64,000 bases of DNA, taken from NCBI GenBank assembly GCA_030770425.1, contig JASJFT010000001.1, forward strand, positions 744,001-808,000, given 5' to 3'. The notes beneath the pieces were generated by a model. That model was not told the DNA's origin and searched no databases. It worked only from the letters and a program-made list of their open reading frames with translations. Both the position numbers and the translations under genes were made by a program. Of the stretch, positions 1 through 11,335 are shown one piece after another. Position 1 is the stretch's first letter; each line of letters opens with the position of its first letter. This stretch comes from Darksidea phi (Eukaryota; Ascomycota; Dothideomycetes; Pleosporales; Lentitheciaceae).

Positions 1-1764
1 GTGACGAGAGTGGGCCGTGTGGTGGGGCTCGAAGATCTGCACTAATGCAACCTAGTCAAAAGAGGTTAGAGATGATTACATGTAACAGGTCCGGCGTATG
101 CCCGTGCCGCGCAAATGACGGGGGCTGGACGAGCGCCGGAACCATTCACAACCTGGGTACCTATCCGACGGTTATTGGCCTGAAGCTTGAGGAGACACAA
201 TGTGGCGGTGCCGCAATCTCGGGGGATGATTGGATGCTTGTCTCCAGTGAGGAATGGCGGGGGGCTGACAAACATGTCGCGCGAACCAACTCTTTCGAGC
301 AGTAGACAAGGTACAAGGTACAGATGTCGGGTGCGGCGACTGCGCCGTCACACTGGGCCATGCTAGGAGTTGCTTCTTTTTGAATCGATGGGAGCGTCCC
401 GAAGGGCAGTGCTGTTGGGGAAGCATTGGTATGCTTAAATCTAAATACAGAAGAGCTGCGGTCTTCAACCAGAGTGAGCATGCTATTTGCTGAATGGTTC
501 CATGTGGATCTGTGACTCCGCCGAGGCCGTTGAAGATGGACAGCAGTAGAACCGCAGCGGAACTTGCTGACCGTGAACGTGCCATGAGACCTTGCAAACA
601 ATGAATTACCCGCCCACCTTTATGTAGTCTGTCTTGCACTTTCACCCAGTGAGATCTTAGCTCGGATGTTGTGGCCTCTATCTCTGCCAAGTCGTATAGC
701 ATTACGGCAGAGTAGACGTTCCGTGCCGGCCAGTTGCCGCCGGTGACGCCCGCGCACAAAGCCCCGTGCGGCGTGGCGTCGGGGAGCGTTTGCGAGTGTA
801 TTACGCAAATGTTTCGAGTGAAGAAAGCTCGACTGTCTTCTTGGCTTTTAGGATCGTCTTGCCGTGTGGTCATGCGACTGTGCGACGTAGAATCCCAGAT
901 GAGAGGTCAGATTCTCATCGGCCATTCCACTGTTGCCTCAGGGTATTGATCCATCGGCCACGCGCCTGGATCGAGAATTATGCTTATTTCGACACTTGTT
1001 GCGAGCATCAGTGGCGGGCTGGTAGTTTCCGAGCGGCCAACCGCTCCCTTGACACTGTTCCCCCTTTCCAGCTTCCACGCGCGCAAATTCAGACATTAGT
1101 CTAATGAGATGTGGCCAGTAGATCGAAGCGCTGAAGCGCTCACATTTCAGCTCCGCGACCTCGTGCATATGTTGAATGTCATTCGTGAAGAGAGCAGATT
1201 CGCTTTGTGCGGATTGGTCAAGTCGGCCTTGTCAGGAATAAGGCCCCCCGCTAACTGCGGGAGTTTCACACCAGGCTTGTCAAAGCAGTCTCCCAGGTTA
1301 GATTGGACGTGGCAATTTTGTACGACGTTATCTAGAGAATGGATTCGTGCGTTTGAGTGCGGTATTCGTTTAGCAAGTGCTTTGGTGTCAGTGTGCTATT
1401 TTGATAATTCTGTGTTCATGGTGGAGTTGCTGGCGAGAGGGGATTGTGCGATGGGTTGCAAAAGAAAGAGCAGAAACCAAGTAATTGTGAACGAGGTTGT
1501 TTGCGAGTTAGGAATACTAGTAGTGGAGCGCTAGAGAGTCGCAACGTTCGTAGCTTAAATCCCCGTCATGAATTTTTCCAACCAAAATCTATGCCCGCCG
1601 AACGCCATTGTCATGTAGTTATGGATAGCAGTTCCGAGTCTGCGCACCGCGCAACGGCGTAGGGGGTGAGACAAAATGCAAAGAAATGGGTATCGTAATA
1701 GCCGGCTAAAGGAGAGAGGGGCGAGGCATGCCTTGCCTGTGCGAAAAATAGTAGTAGAGGAGGT
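1..1764. other. No supported gene
   Basis: No frame here shows a recognisable domain, splice structure or family motif. A 233-codon minus-strand frame (172-873) has a helical-looking middle stretch near 600-700 but is low in confidence and matches no family I know. It could be a decayed gene or chance. Confidence 0.5.
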
Positions 1765-2596
1765 TTATGAGGAAGACCCCGATTTAGTCCGTGATGCCTT
1801 CAAGTGTATCCTCTTAACATGGTCTCTCTGAACGTTCAGTTAGCCTCCTTTCCCTATTCCAATTTCAATACACGCTGGAACTCACCATGTTATCGACCCG
1901 GCTGAAGACTCTATCACAACCATCCCAATCGCACAAGACACCTGGATTGTGCTTTGCTTCATGTCTCGCGAGGTCCTTTTTACTCGAGAAGCCTCCACCA
2001 GTGGCTTGCGGGCAACCTTCATGGCGACAGAAGAAAGACTTCGTATGTCTCTTGTGGTGTTTTCTGAGATCGCAACCCCGTGTGAATACTGCTCTTGAGG
2101 TGCAACCCGGATATGCGCAGCTCCAGGTACCGTTCTTGTTTGGAAATCCGTAGGCCCTAAGATCAGGCGAGCTTGGTGACAGTGATCGTGAAAGCGGCGG
2201 TGGCGACCTTTCGCTGGTACCGCTCGATGCAGCGGAGTGTGATCTCGAAGGTCTGGTACCACCGAATGCTGATTCGGGTCCTAGTGTCGTCTGAGCGGAA
2301 GTCATTGCTGGAAGCGGCGAATAGGTAGAGTAGGTGACGTTTGTTTGCGGCATAGGCGGTGCCCAGAACGAGTGCGGTGGGTATGGTGAGCTCACAACTG
2401 GTGGGTAGCTGTGCGTTGCCGGGTAGAGCTGTCCACTTCCCGGTGGCGTCGAGGGGCCTCGATGCGCTGCGTGCTGCAAAGTCGGCGAGTATATGATGTT
2501 TTGCGGCGATTGACATGTGCTCGAAGGAAATAGATGGCCATTGCCGTCTTGACCTAGGAACGCCATTTCCGATTCGGAAGGGAAGAAAGTCGGCAT
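1765..2596 (-). CDS. C2H2 zinc-finger protein, probable transcription factor
   Basis: Two exons: 2596-1886 and 1827-1765, with a 58-bp GTGAGT...TTCAG intron. The start is the first ATG in the open frame; the frame extends further 5' without an ATG, so an upstream exon is possible. The 257-residue product has a Pro/Ser/Tyr-rich N-terminal half followed by three C2H2 fingers near residues 160-245. The first has C-x4-C and a KHHKRH histidine pair, and the second is a long-loop finger ending in RHEAKH. The third is CDWDGCDRVF...RVDNM, completed only after splicing by RDHVKRIH. That intron position inside the third finger is what shows the short terminal exon is real. Fingers of this spacing occur in fungal DNA-binding regulators; the target is unknown. 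The tail after the last finger is only about ten residues. Confidence 0.8.
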
Positions 2597-5475
2597 GGCA
2601 GAATGTAAAGCAAGGTGAACAAGCACCAGGATGCAAACGTTGGATCGGTAACGTGGAAGAGTTAAAACCAAGAAGCCAAAGGGTCGTTTACTCTCGAGGG
2701 GGCCGGCGTACGTATATCGTCGGATGCAGGGTCATCAAGCGATGGAAGGCAGCGATGGTGTTATAAGTGGTAGGCCAAGCCGCACAGGGTTAGAACACAA
2801 GCAAAGCTGTTGGTCCGGGAATGTAGGAGTCTAGTTCCACAAAGCTTAGCGGCCTGTACCCGTAAAACAAGGCTGAGGTGTTTGGACTTGTAGAGAGATA
2901 CACCGTGGCGTGGCGGAGTTGTTATGTCTCGCAGTTTCTGATACAGAGTGATTGGTCCGTGTCAATAGGCCTTGAGATGACAAAATCAGAAACGGAGCTC
3001 TAGAGACGAGGCGTACGCCTGAACATAAACATGGCCGCAGATCTGGGGCGTAGACGGGAGCTTACGACAGGCCTCACTCAGGCCGTCCGACGATGGATGC
3101 AGGTCGCTTGAAAGGGGGCAGCGTCGGCTCAGACTAGCCACGCTCTCTTTTCCTGTTTGGGGTCCGCATCATGGACCCACCGGAACGAAACTGTACAAGT
3201 GTTCACAGTGTGGTGGGCGCTCGAGTGAGCCTTGAGCTTAACCAGATGAACCCTGCAACATGGCGCCGTACCAAGAAGGCGGTAGGTACTAAGCTCTAGC
3301 TCCAGCCCTGCGCTCTGACGGGTCGCTTCGACGGGTCGCAATTAAACAACATCGACGAGGGTCACTGCGGCCATGCGGCACTTTCATGTGGTATCCCTGC
3401 GGCACAGGGACGGGCGTCGGCTTTGGAAGGTTTCTGGAAGATCGATACTCCTGAGCGAGTGATACATCTTACGCTTAAGCTGGGCGTGCCACGAGGCTGC
3501 GGGCGGCCCTACAGACGCCGAGTGTGTTTGCTATAAGACGACATCATAGACGCGCAGCGCAGGAGGCCAAAATGCGGTACCCCAGGAAGCCGCGGAACTT
3601 AATGGTGACCGATCGTCCAACACCGGCGAGAGGGCGGTGGTCATGGCTTCGGCAAAAAGTACCCGGAACGGTGTTTGCGAGGTGGTGAGCTGGGCGGGGG
3701 CCGAAATGCGAAGAGATGTGGCGAGTGATGTATTATTAGTAATGATAGGCAAAATAGCCCAATAGGCGGTTAGGATCTGAGTCAGACCGTTTCAGAGCGG
3801 TCAACGGTGGATGTTGCTCGCTCTGCACTCTCTTCCCTCCACACAGGTATCAAGCTCGCGTCGCAGGCCGTTCTGCTCCGTGGCCCGCTATGCTCTATGT
3901 ATATAGTATAGGTATGCTATGGCCGACAATGAGGCTTGTCCGATGGCGCATATGGCCGGCTATTGTGCGTATGACGCAGAACGCATTGAAGTCGTTCAGA
4001 GCGGCAATAGAGCGTCCGATATGATTCTACCCCGGAATGTAGGCGGAAATGAACGCTGTCCTCTATCTCTAGCCGACCCTTTCTAGCTAAAGCACAGGAG
4101 CTAGAACGGCCGCGTCTAGTGCGAAATTGCGAAATTCGCCTTTTCGTTGTGGTCCCCCGCGTCTTGAACTACTCAAAACTAGTAGTTCATATCGGCCCGC
4201 GTCACACGGTCGCTCAGTGCGGTCAAGTGTACGCCGCTGGGCTATCTTGTTCCGTCCCGTACCGGATACCGAGAAGATGCTGCATGGTGGCCTGGTATGT
4301 TGATGAAACGGCTAAGTTGGAGGCCCAGGTGGGCCATGAACCTCTTGGTCGGGATAGGTACCCAGTCGCGCTTTCCTGCCTGGAAAGATCGAGCACGCGG
4401 GTCCGACGAGCTTTCTTTCAACGTCACTTCATCACCGTTCAACCCGACTACACCGTATAAATACCTGTTACTTGAGTATGGATCCGAGCGTGGTGTCACC
4501 GTTACCAAACGTCACGGATAGCGCTCAGTGCCATATGGAAAAGGTCCGTCGGTCGCAGTAAAGGTGCACACAAGACCACATGCTAACCAGCAATGGTGCG
4601 CATTTCTCCTTCCTCCCAGCGATGGCTATAGACTCTGATGTCTTCGCGGAGGGGATGGCTATCACACAACATGGACGCGCGGGCCGCACTGGCCTCAGAC
4701 GACCGTATTTAAATGAGCACCAGAGTCAAACTGCGGAGAATCGCAGCATAAGGCAGACTCGGGACTCCCGGTGCGCACTGCAAGTGAACGCGAGCCAGAC
4801 CCCTGCCCGCGTAGTTCCAACTACCGTATGCTGTTAGCATACCTGGGGGCGGCACGGAATTCCGACCTTACCACCATTCTATCCACTTGCATCGCGAGGC
4901 TGGGGTCAGCCAACAATACTTCGCTTTTGATACGTCTAGTCACCGTCTCCTCGTACGAGATAATGAGACAGCCAGTCTCAGACCTAGCAGACTCCGGCCA
5001 TTCTGAAGGCCTTCAGCACTTGCAAGCATGTGGCTGTGTAACAACCTCCGGGCTACACGATCCTCCATGTTTATTCATCCTTCTGATGACGACGAATCCT
5101 TCCGAATCACCAGCCACACTCTTCGGAAACGCATCACTCGCGCGGATCAAATGAGAACGAACATTGTGTTGCTTAAATGCCGTAACGATCATGGCTGTGT
5201 ACAAACTCCTACTGTGGGGAGATAGGGCCTTATGCGGATGAGCCGATGAGGGCGATGATGAGTTCGACGAATATTGAAGTTTTAGAGACATGAGGGGTTT
5301 GAACACCGAAATTTCGATTGGACGGCCTGTTCTATGGGGAACATCTATCCGCGCCAAGAGCTGTTGTTATGGAGAATCTAAATGTGATCGCAGGTGACCG
5401 TATTACGCAAAATGCAATCCAAGGTTCATCCGCCCATACTCCTCACAACCTCACCAGCTACGGCACCATGTCGTC
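2597..5475. other. No supported gene; possible coding debris
   Basis: No family-level match on either strand. A minus-strand frame at 5013-5357 contains a coding-like stretch of about 45 codons near 5040-5190. It lies downstream on the same strand as the decayed frame at 5476-6495 and may be part of the same eroded gene. The rest carries frequent stops in all frames. Confidence 0.4.
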
Positions 5476-6495
5476 CTACGACCTCCTCTCCGCAAAGTTC
5501 TTCTCTGGTGTGCGTTGTAGTTCGTCAACCGTGGGTGGGAGACTCGGCTGCCTCATCGGTACCTCCTTCGCGTCTGCGCCGTTATCCGTTCGTGTGTTAA
5601 AGACGGGACGCACATTGTGTTTGTTGCCAAGCACACTTTTGGAGTACTTGAATCGGTTTGCCGGCTTGGGAATTCCACTTCCGCTAGCAGATGCAAGAGG
5701 ATTCGAGGGCGTCTGAGCACTAGATCTCGGGGGTGTTGGTGTTGTGGTCTTCGGAAGAGGTGTAGCGTTAGTCTCCGGAGGTGTGTTACTTGTATCTTCT
5801 TTGAATGTCTCTTGGTGGTTGGTCGACTCTGAGGGCGTGGGGCTAAGTACGGCGGCGCGGACAGAGTCCGATGCATAGTTTTCTAACACTCGATTGACGG
5901 TCTTGGGCGGTTTGTTCGATGAGGACTGTAACGCGGGCATTGCGGATGTAGCGTGCGTGTCTGAGGCTGGTACGAATGTGGAATAGCGATATGTTGTTGG
6001 AGTCTTGGTGCCGACGAGAGGATGACGAGAAGGCGGACTCGTCTTCGCGGTCGCGGCGTTGAGCGACGGAAGCTACGTTGGTGAGTTTGGGAGGTGCGTA
6101 GCTTCGTGGTTCATGTTTCGCACATTGGTATAGATATCGTCTGAGGCAACAGGTAAAGACAGGGCTCTGAATGAGTTGTGCTGACTTAGCGCCTTATGTT
6201 TTAGGTGCGGCATGCTACCTGTGTTTACGATTGTAGAGAGTAGGCGTGAATGTCTCAGAGGTGTTGTGTTCGATGCGGCTTCCTCCGGTTTACTCAAGCT
6301 CATGGCGTGTGTTCCTGGGGAAACAGATATGAAATTTCCAAGCCGCTTCATCAGCGCAACTTGTATGTAGTTCACTTGCCGAGCCATTTCGTGTGGATGC
6401 GCTCGGAGGGAGATGAAGTAGCGGGGTCGTGGCAAGTGTAGTATTCGTTGGCTTCCGAGCGTGTGATGACGTGGTATGACATATCCAGATAGTAT
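5476..6495 (-). pseudogene. Decayed Ser/Thr/Pro-rich ORF with internal stop
   Basis: One minus-strand frame runs from about 6495 to 5476 and is interrupted only by a TAG at 6075-6073. On both sides of the stop the translation has the same character, hydrophilic and rich in Ser, Thr, Pro and Asn, with a stretch rich in TPP, PKTT and NTPPE between 5700 and 5840. No domain is recognised. The stop would be CAG if a CpA to TpA change were reversed, which is the signature of RIP, but any C-to-T change would do. A further minus-strand frame at 6760-6515 (another phase) may be an eroded 5' part. It could instead be two short genes or an unspliced gene. Confidence 0.4.
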
Positions 6496-7378
6496 TCAGT
6501 CTCCTGAGAGGAGGTCAAGTCGACGATATTGTCTGTTTGGTTGGCTGGGGTAGTGATCTGCCGACGGTTAGTGGAGATTCGGGGAGGTTAGAATGAAGAC
6601 TGACTTCGTCGTCTTGATCTTTGCCTTCTCCTGGGCGAACGACGAGAACGTATAGAGCGTAAAGTGCATCGTGGATCTTCGATGAAACCATCTCGAAACG
6701 GCCGCCTTCTTTAGTTTGCTCTTCGTACAGAATACTAGTCACAATGGAGAATTTATACATTGTCGAGATTCTCGGTTGGAGCGAGAATCTTCCGTGATAG
6801 AGGCATGGAAGCTGTGCGGTGAGGTGGATAAACTAACCTTGGGAAACAGGGTGATGCTGATGTTTTAGAGCAAGGGGAAGTGGTTTCAGTGCCCCGTTTC
6901 TGTCGACCGTGAATTGAGTTCCCGACGTTTTTGGGTTGACTGTCGATTTAGAACGCGTACTCGAGTTTGTCCAGAGTTATAGCACACAAGAATAATCGAA
7001 TAGCTGAAAGCGCCGCGGTAAAGCGACTCCGTAGGCTGGATAGCCTAAAAAATTGTCGCGCTTGGTCTAGTTTAATAAAGATATTGATGAGACTCACTAA
7101 GTGAAAGAACACTGCAAATAGAATTAAAGTTAGGGAAAGGCATACATCAGCGTGGCCTTTTGGATATGGAAACGGTAACAGAACGGAGATCTCAACAGCA
7201 ATCAAGAGCAGCTGCTTCCAATGTTTGAGCCAGCGCAACCTCGTAGCGTTAATAGCGGATATAAGTGCGACCAAGGAAAGGATATGAATTCTCGTTGTAA
7301 GTGCTCCACTGCCACCGCGCCTAGGCTGCCCTATATATACATATTGCGCCACATTTCTCCATCCCAGTTCTTGAGTGT
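6496..7378. other. Spacer downstream of NDUFA13
   Basis: Contains an 81-codon minus-strand frame (6760-6515) without recognised domains, possibly part of the decayed ORF beside it, and the 3' flank of the NDUFA13 gene. Nothing else is supported. Confidence 0.5.
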
Positions 7379-7879
7379 CTACTTCAGCTCTTTCTCCGGA
7401 GTGATAGCAAACGTTGGTCGGACGAATCTGCAATGTCACCGTTAGACATAAGTTCTTGGGTCCAGTTGTCGTGGCTTGCCTGTCGCTGTTGTAAATCTTC
7501 GTCTGCGTTCCCAGCAACTCCTTCTCCCTCGCTTGATCCGCCAAGTATCGTCGCACCTGATCGCGATCCTCTTCGGCTTGCAGTGCTGGAATAAGATGTA
7601 TCCGCGCCCACATCTTCTCGCGAGCGAGTTCACTGTATCTTCGTCAGCCCCTGTTTCCTGCACTTCATTCCCTCCTCAAGCCCTGAGTGGTATCCAAAAT
7701 TGAGGAATGCTGGTTACGCACTTGTGTTCCCTGATTCCCTGTCCAACCCTCCAGAAACCGTATGTCATCAGAGCCGCCGTTCCAACGAGGTACATGGCGG
7801 GACGGAAGCCGCGGGCGGGTAGGTTTCGCTTGTACTGAACGGGGCCATAGCCGCCGACTGGCGGCATATCCTGCGGCAT
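7379..7879 (-). CDS. NDUFA13: NADH dehydrogenase (complex I) subunit NDUFA13/GRIM-19
   Basis: Three exons: 7879-7722, 7632-7480 and 7427-7379, giving 119 residues. The N-terminus MPQDMPPVGGYGPVQYKR and the following membrane segment (about residues 27-45, ending YGFWRVGQG) are diagnostic of the GRIM-19/NDUFA13 accessory subunit of mitochondrial complex I. It is an inner-membrane protein with a C-terminal helix in the membrane arm region. Splicing restores the family pattern ELAREKMWARIHL and then YNSDRFVRPTF near the C-terminus. Intron 1 (89 bp) has a GTGCGT donor. Intron 2 (52 bp) starts with GC rather than GT (CAG|GCAAGC). The gene is divergent from TRM10 across 172 bp. Length agrees with fungal members. 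Identity is secure from motif order; the GC donor is inferred from frame and homology. Confidence 0.93.
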
Positions 7880-8051
7880 GGTGAAGGCGTGTGGTGAGGC
7901 GTCAATTGGTCTGTAGGGCTGGTGATGCGGAGTTGCGAAGTTGCAGCTCCCGCGCGGACGACCGGGGTGAAGCTTGGCGCGTATGCTTATGTAATGGTAT
8001 AAAATTAATTCATGAGTGGGATCGATTCGACACTCCCACAACACAATCAAC
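7880..8051. promoter_or_regulatory. Bidirectional promoter NDUFA13/TRM10
   Basis: 172 bp separate the two divergent start codons. A TATAAAA sequence at 7998-8004 lies about 48 bp before the TRM10 ATG. That is close for a TATA box, so its role is uncertain. Confidence 0.5.
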
Positions 8052-9272
8052 ATGGAGTCTGAAGAGCGACCTTCGAAGATGCGGAAGCTGACGCATGTCG
8101 AAGAGGCAGCGGATGCATCAATGGTCGACCACACGCCTGCGAACGTCGTGCCTGAAGTCCAGAACGGCACTCCAGGCGAAGACGGTGCCCTAGTCTTGGA
8201 GGAGAATGGCACAACAAATGTTATTTCGGACCCGCCCACTCAAGCCGACAGTTCCACGCCAAAGTTGTCCAAAAACCAGATGAAGAAGCAAGCACGGCTG
8301 GAACGCTGGGAATCCGGTCGTGAGGACCGCAAACTCAAGCGCAAAGAGAAAATCAAAGAGAAGAAGGAGCGAAAGCGGCAAGCATGGGCGGAGAGTCGTG
8401 CCAAAGGCGAGCCTATCCAATTGCTCCAGACGCGTGCAGCACGACGTGCCGACCCGGCGGGCACTCAAGTCCCTATCACGATCATCTTTGACTGCGATTT
8501 CGACGACCTAATGTTCGACAATGAACTGAAGAGCTTAGGGTTGCAGATTACAAGAAGCTATTCTGACAATCGGAAAGCACCCTACCGGTGTCACTTAGCG
8601 GTAAGCAGCTTCGGAGGCAAGTTGAAGGAGCGGTTCGATGGTATTCTTGCGAAGCAGTATACGAGCTGGAAGGGTGTTCACTTTCACGAGGAAGACTTCG
8701 TCAAGGTGAGTGAGATGGCGGGAGAGTGGATGAGCGGAGAGAGGGGTGGCGAAATTGCGGGTGCGCTGAAGCGGGAAGACGTGGCCAGGGGAGAAAAGGA
8801 AGGTGATGGTGGAGACGTGGAAGAGGGAGAAGTGGTCTATCTATCTGCTGAAAGCGAGGTCACACTCGAGCGTCTCAAGCCAAACAGCACGTATATTATC
8901 GGAGGCCTAGTCGACAAGAATCGACACAAGGGCTTATGCTACAAGCGAGCCATGAGCCGTGGCATCAAGACAGCGAAGCTGCCTATCGGCGAGTTCCTTC
9001 AGATGAAGAGTCGACAGGTTTTGGTCACGAATCATGTTTTGGAGATTATGCTGAAGTGGCTGGAACTGGATGATTGGGGCAAAGCATTCATGGAGGTCAT
9101 TCCCAAGCGAAAAGGAGGTGTGCTGAAGAGCGAGGCTGAGCAGGGTGACGAAGAGGAGTTGGAGATGCCGGAAGGAAATGAAGATGATAAGGAAGGTGAA
9201 GCTGGAACGCAACATGACGAGGCTCAATCACCGTCTGACAAAGCTGGGGATCTGGATGATCCGGCAATCTAG
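8052..9272 (+). CDS. TRM10: tRNA (guanine-N1)-methyltransferase, position 9 (TRM10)
   Basis: Intronless, 406 residues from the ATG at 8052. Residues 1-140 hold an acidic start and a Lys/Arg-rich helix (KNQMKKQARLERW and following), typical of the basic N-terminal extension of TRM10. The SPOUT methyltransferase domain runs from about 140 (ITIIFDCDFDDLM) to about 350. It includes the family signature GLVDKNRHKG near residue 285 and the C-terminal block with SRQVLVTNHVLEI. The protein uses S-adenosylmethionine to methylate N1 of G9 in tRNAs. A Gly/Glu-rich insertion at about 225-265 splits the domain, as seen in some fungal members. The C-terminus is acidic. Starts upstream in the frame are not ATG-supported by homology. 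Confidence 0.93.
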   Translation: MESEERPSKMRKLTHVEEAADASMVDHTPANVVPEVQNGTPGEDGALVLEENGTTNVISDPPTQADSSTPKLSKNQMKKQARLERWESGREDRKLKRKEKIKEKKERKRQAWAESRAKGEPIQLLQTRAARRADPAGTQVPITIIFDCDFDDLMFDNELKSLGLQITRSYSDNRKAPYRCHLAVSSFGGKLKERFDGILAKQYTSWKGVHFHEEDFVKVSEMAGEWMSGERGGEIAGALKREDVARGEKEGDGGDVEEGEVVYLSAESEVTLERLKPNSTYIIGGLVDKNRHKGLCYKRAMSRGIKTAKLPIGEFLQMKSRQVLVTNHVLEIMLKWLELDDWGKAFMEVIPKRKGGVLKSEAEQGDEEELEMPEGNEDDKEGEAGTQHDEAQSPSDKAGDLDDPAI

Positions 9273-9868
9273 CACATGGAGGTAGAAACGCTTAGAGGGA
9301 GCCATTTCCTCTCCAGATGCGGATAGTCAGGTCGATATTCAACGATCAATGCTAGGTGTCTATTACAGACATGATAATCTGGGCCCTGTAGAAATCTTGG
9401 AGATCGCATTTCTGTGATGCATACGTCCTTTGTCTTCAAATCTCATCATCTCGTGCTCTTTCACAGCCCTACAGCGGCTTGGAGCGAAACAAGCTTTCTG
9501 GGGGTAGCGCTAAGACCCAATGGCGCAACATCGAATGCTGCGCCTCCGTGTACCTGAGGAAAAGATACGTCGCAGTGATGAATAATGTTTCCATAGGTTT
9601 AGATGAGAAAATGCAAAGCATGTATAAACAATCCCCAAGCCTTACATTCCGAAACTCCCGCCCCTCCATCTTGGCGCAAAATAAGGCTACGAGCCACATC
9701 AGCCCACTCCTCCTCGTACTTATACGTCACCGCGGCCAACGCGCGACAACCCCAACTTAGCACACTATTCATCACCCAAAACCCTCAGAACTGAATCGCA
9801 GTAAATCCGTCGCAACGGCAATCCAAAGACACAGCTTCCCCATCAGCCCGGCAACCCTCGCGCCGCCC
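9273..9868. other. Intergenic, TRM10 3' flank and OXR1 promoter
   Basis: About 600 bp with no supported gene. The last 150 bp are C-rich and lead into the OXR1 start. Confidence 0.6.
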
Positions 9869-10932
9869 ATGCCGAGCACGACGGACTCCTCTCCCTCATC
9901 CTCCTCCTACTTTACCTATCCCGTCTCCTATGCCGTATCAGGCCTCCTCCGCCGCCTGAACTCCGAGCCTGCGACGAAACATACCTCCACATCGGGCACT
10001 ACATCGCTCTCACAAAGCATACAATCACTCAACAGCAACAGCGACGACATGAATTCTGTCTTCGCCCCACCCCATCGCAAAGCGTCGCCCTTCCAACCGC
10101 CGCCCCTCACCCCACTGAGTTTGGATGGATATAAATCGAGCACAAGAGAGAATGGGAAGTTGTTGAGCAAGGCGCTGGCGGAAGAGATTCGATTATTGGT
10201 CCCGCCTAGATTGCAGCTTGTGGATGGCTGGGAGTTGTGTTACAGCCTTGAGCAGGATGGTGTTAGTTTAGGGACATTATATAAGAAAGCAGAGGAATAT
10301 AGAGGGAAGAGAGGGGGATTCGTGTTAGTTGTTAGGGACGGTGGTGGTGGGGTAGGTTCACCTCAAACGACAACATGACGGTATGGAAGGCTGATGAAGT
10401 CCAGGTCTTCGGCGCATACCTTTCAGATGCTCCTCGTCCTGCACCACATTTCTTCGGCAACGGCGAATGCTTTCTATGGCGGGCACACGTGCTACCGTCT
10501 CTTCCCGACCTGGCGAACCTTCCGCCTCCTCCATCCGCTGACACAACCAATGCGGTACGAATGACAACAATCGCATCCACGAAGCCGAACACATTAAGTC
10601 CACCGAACTCTAAACAGGCCAGCCGGAGTGGAACAAGCACACCCGAACGTATACGATTCAAGGCATTTCCATATAGTGGGGTTAATGACTACATGATATT
10701 CTGCGAGCAGGGATTTCTAAGTATTGGTGGAGGGTAAGCATATACTGGCATAAATTCTCCGAAGGTCAAAATCTAATGCTTTTACAGTGATGGTCACTAC
10801 GGTCTTTGGCTTGACGACAACCTCGAGAACGGCGTCTCAAGCACCTGCCCCACATTTGGTAATGAGCCTCTCAGTGACGAAGGGAGCAAATTCGAAGTGT
10901 TGGGCGTGGAGCTCTGGTATATTGGATCATGA
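9869..10932 (+). CDS. OXR1: TLDc-domain oxidation resistance protein (OXR1)
   Basis: Three exons: 9869-10351, 10405-10733 and 10788-10932, giving 318 residues; introns are 53 and 54 bp with GTAGGT and GTAAGC donors. Residues 1-90 are Ser/Thr-rich and disordered. The TLDc domain fills the rest. It starts around EEIRLLVPPRLQL (about residue 105), continues through GWELCYSLEQDGVSLGTLY and the spliced block VFGAYLSDAPRP, and ends in GDGHYGLWLDD and FEVLGVELWYIG, the usual C-terminal closure. TLDc proteins protect against oxidative damage and, in yeast Oxr1, act on the vacuolar V-ATPase; a role here is inferred from the family. All three exons join in frame, so the gene looks intact. Confidence 0.92.
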
Positions 10933-11141
10933 TCAACATCTTAACAACTACTACAGCAAAAGCATTTTATTCGTTGATACCGGTTGCGGCGTTATGGTCA
11001 TGGCGGCGACTCCGCTCTGGATTCCATGGAAATACCTCAAAAATGAAGCTGGAAGGAAAGGTTGAAAATGCAGGGTTCTTTTTTTTGGTTATAGCATACG
11101 CTTGGTTTGCGCGGCGCGCATGATATCCCCATGAATGGTAT

Positions 11142-11225
11142 TCACTCTCCTCCCACTTTTCCCCCTCTCTTTCACTTTCACTCTCACTCTCGTTCACTCA
11201 TTCCGGTGCCAAGCACCTACGTTTC
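11142..11225 (+). promoter_or_regulatory. Pyrimidine-rich promoter tract
   Basis: A strongly C/T-biased stretch made of CTCTCTTTCACTTTCACTC-like units lies 110-195 bp before the first BTB/zinc-finger gene. CT tracts of this type commonly mark fungal transcription start regions. It is followed by a TATA-like element. Confidence 0.45.
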
Positions 11226-11258
11226 ACTCTCACTTCTAGCAAGTTGGCCGGTACTATC

Positions 11259-11265
11259 TATAAAA
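11259..11265 (+). promoter_or_regulatory. TATA-like element
   Basis: TATAAAA about 70 bp upstream of the ATG at 11336, downstream of the pyrimidine tract. Position and sequence fit a fungal TATA box; no transcript start is known. Confidence 0.4.
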
Positions 11266-11335
11266 CCTAAATGCGCAATATCTGCCAATACCACCCATCT
11301 CTCTGCCAACAATCAATCCGAACATTCGCTTGACG

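Noticed and set aside
172..873. 233-codon minus-strand frame
   Set aside because: Long enough to notice, but no family, no splice logic and a mixed, Cys/His/Arg-scattered translation typical of a chance frame. Left as undecided spacer.
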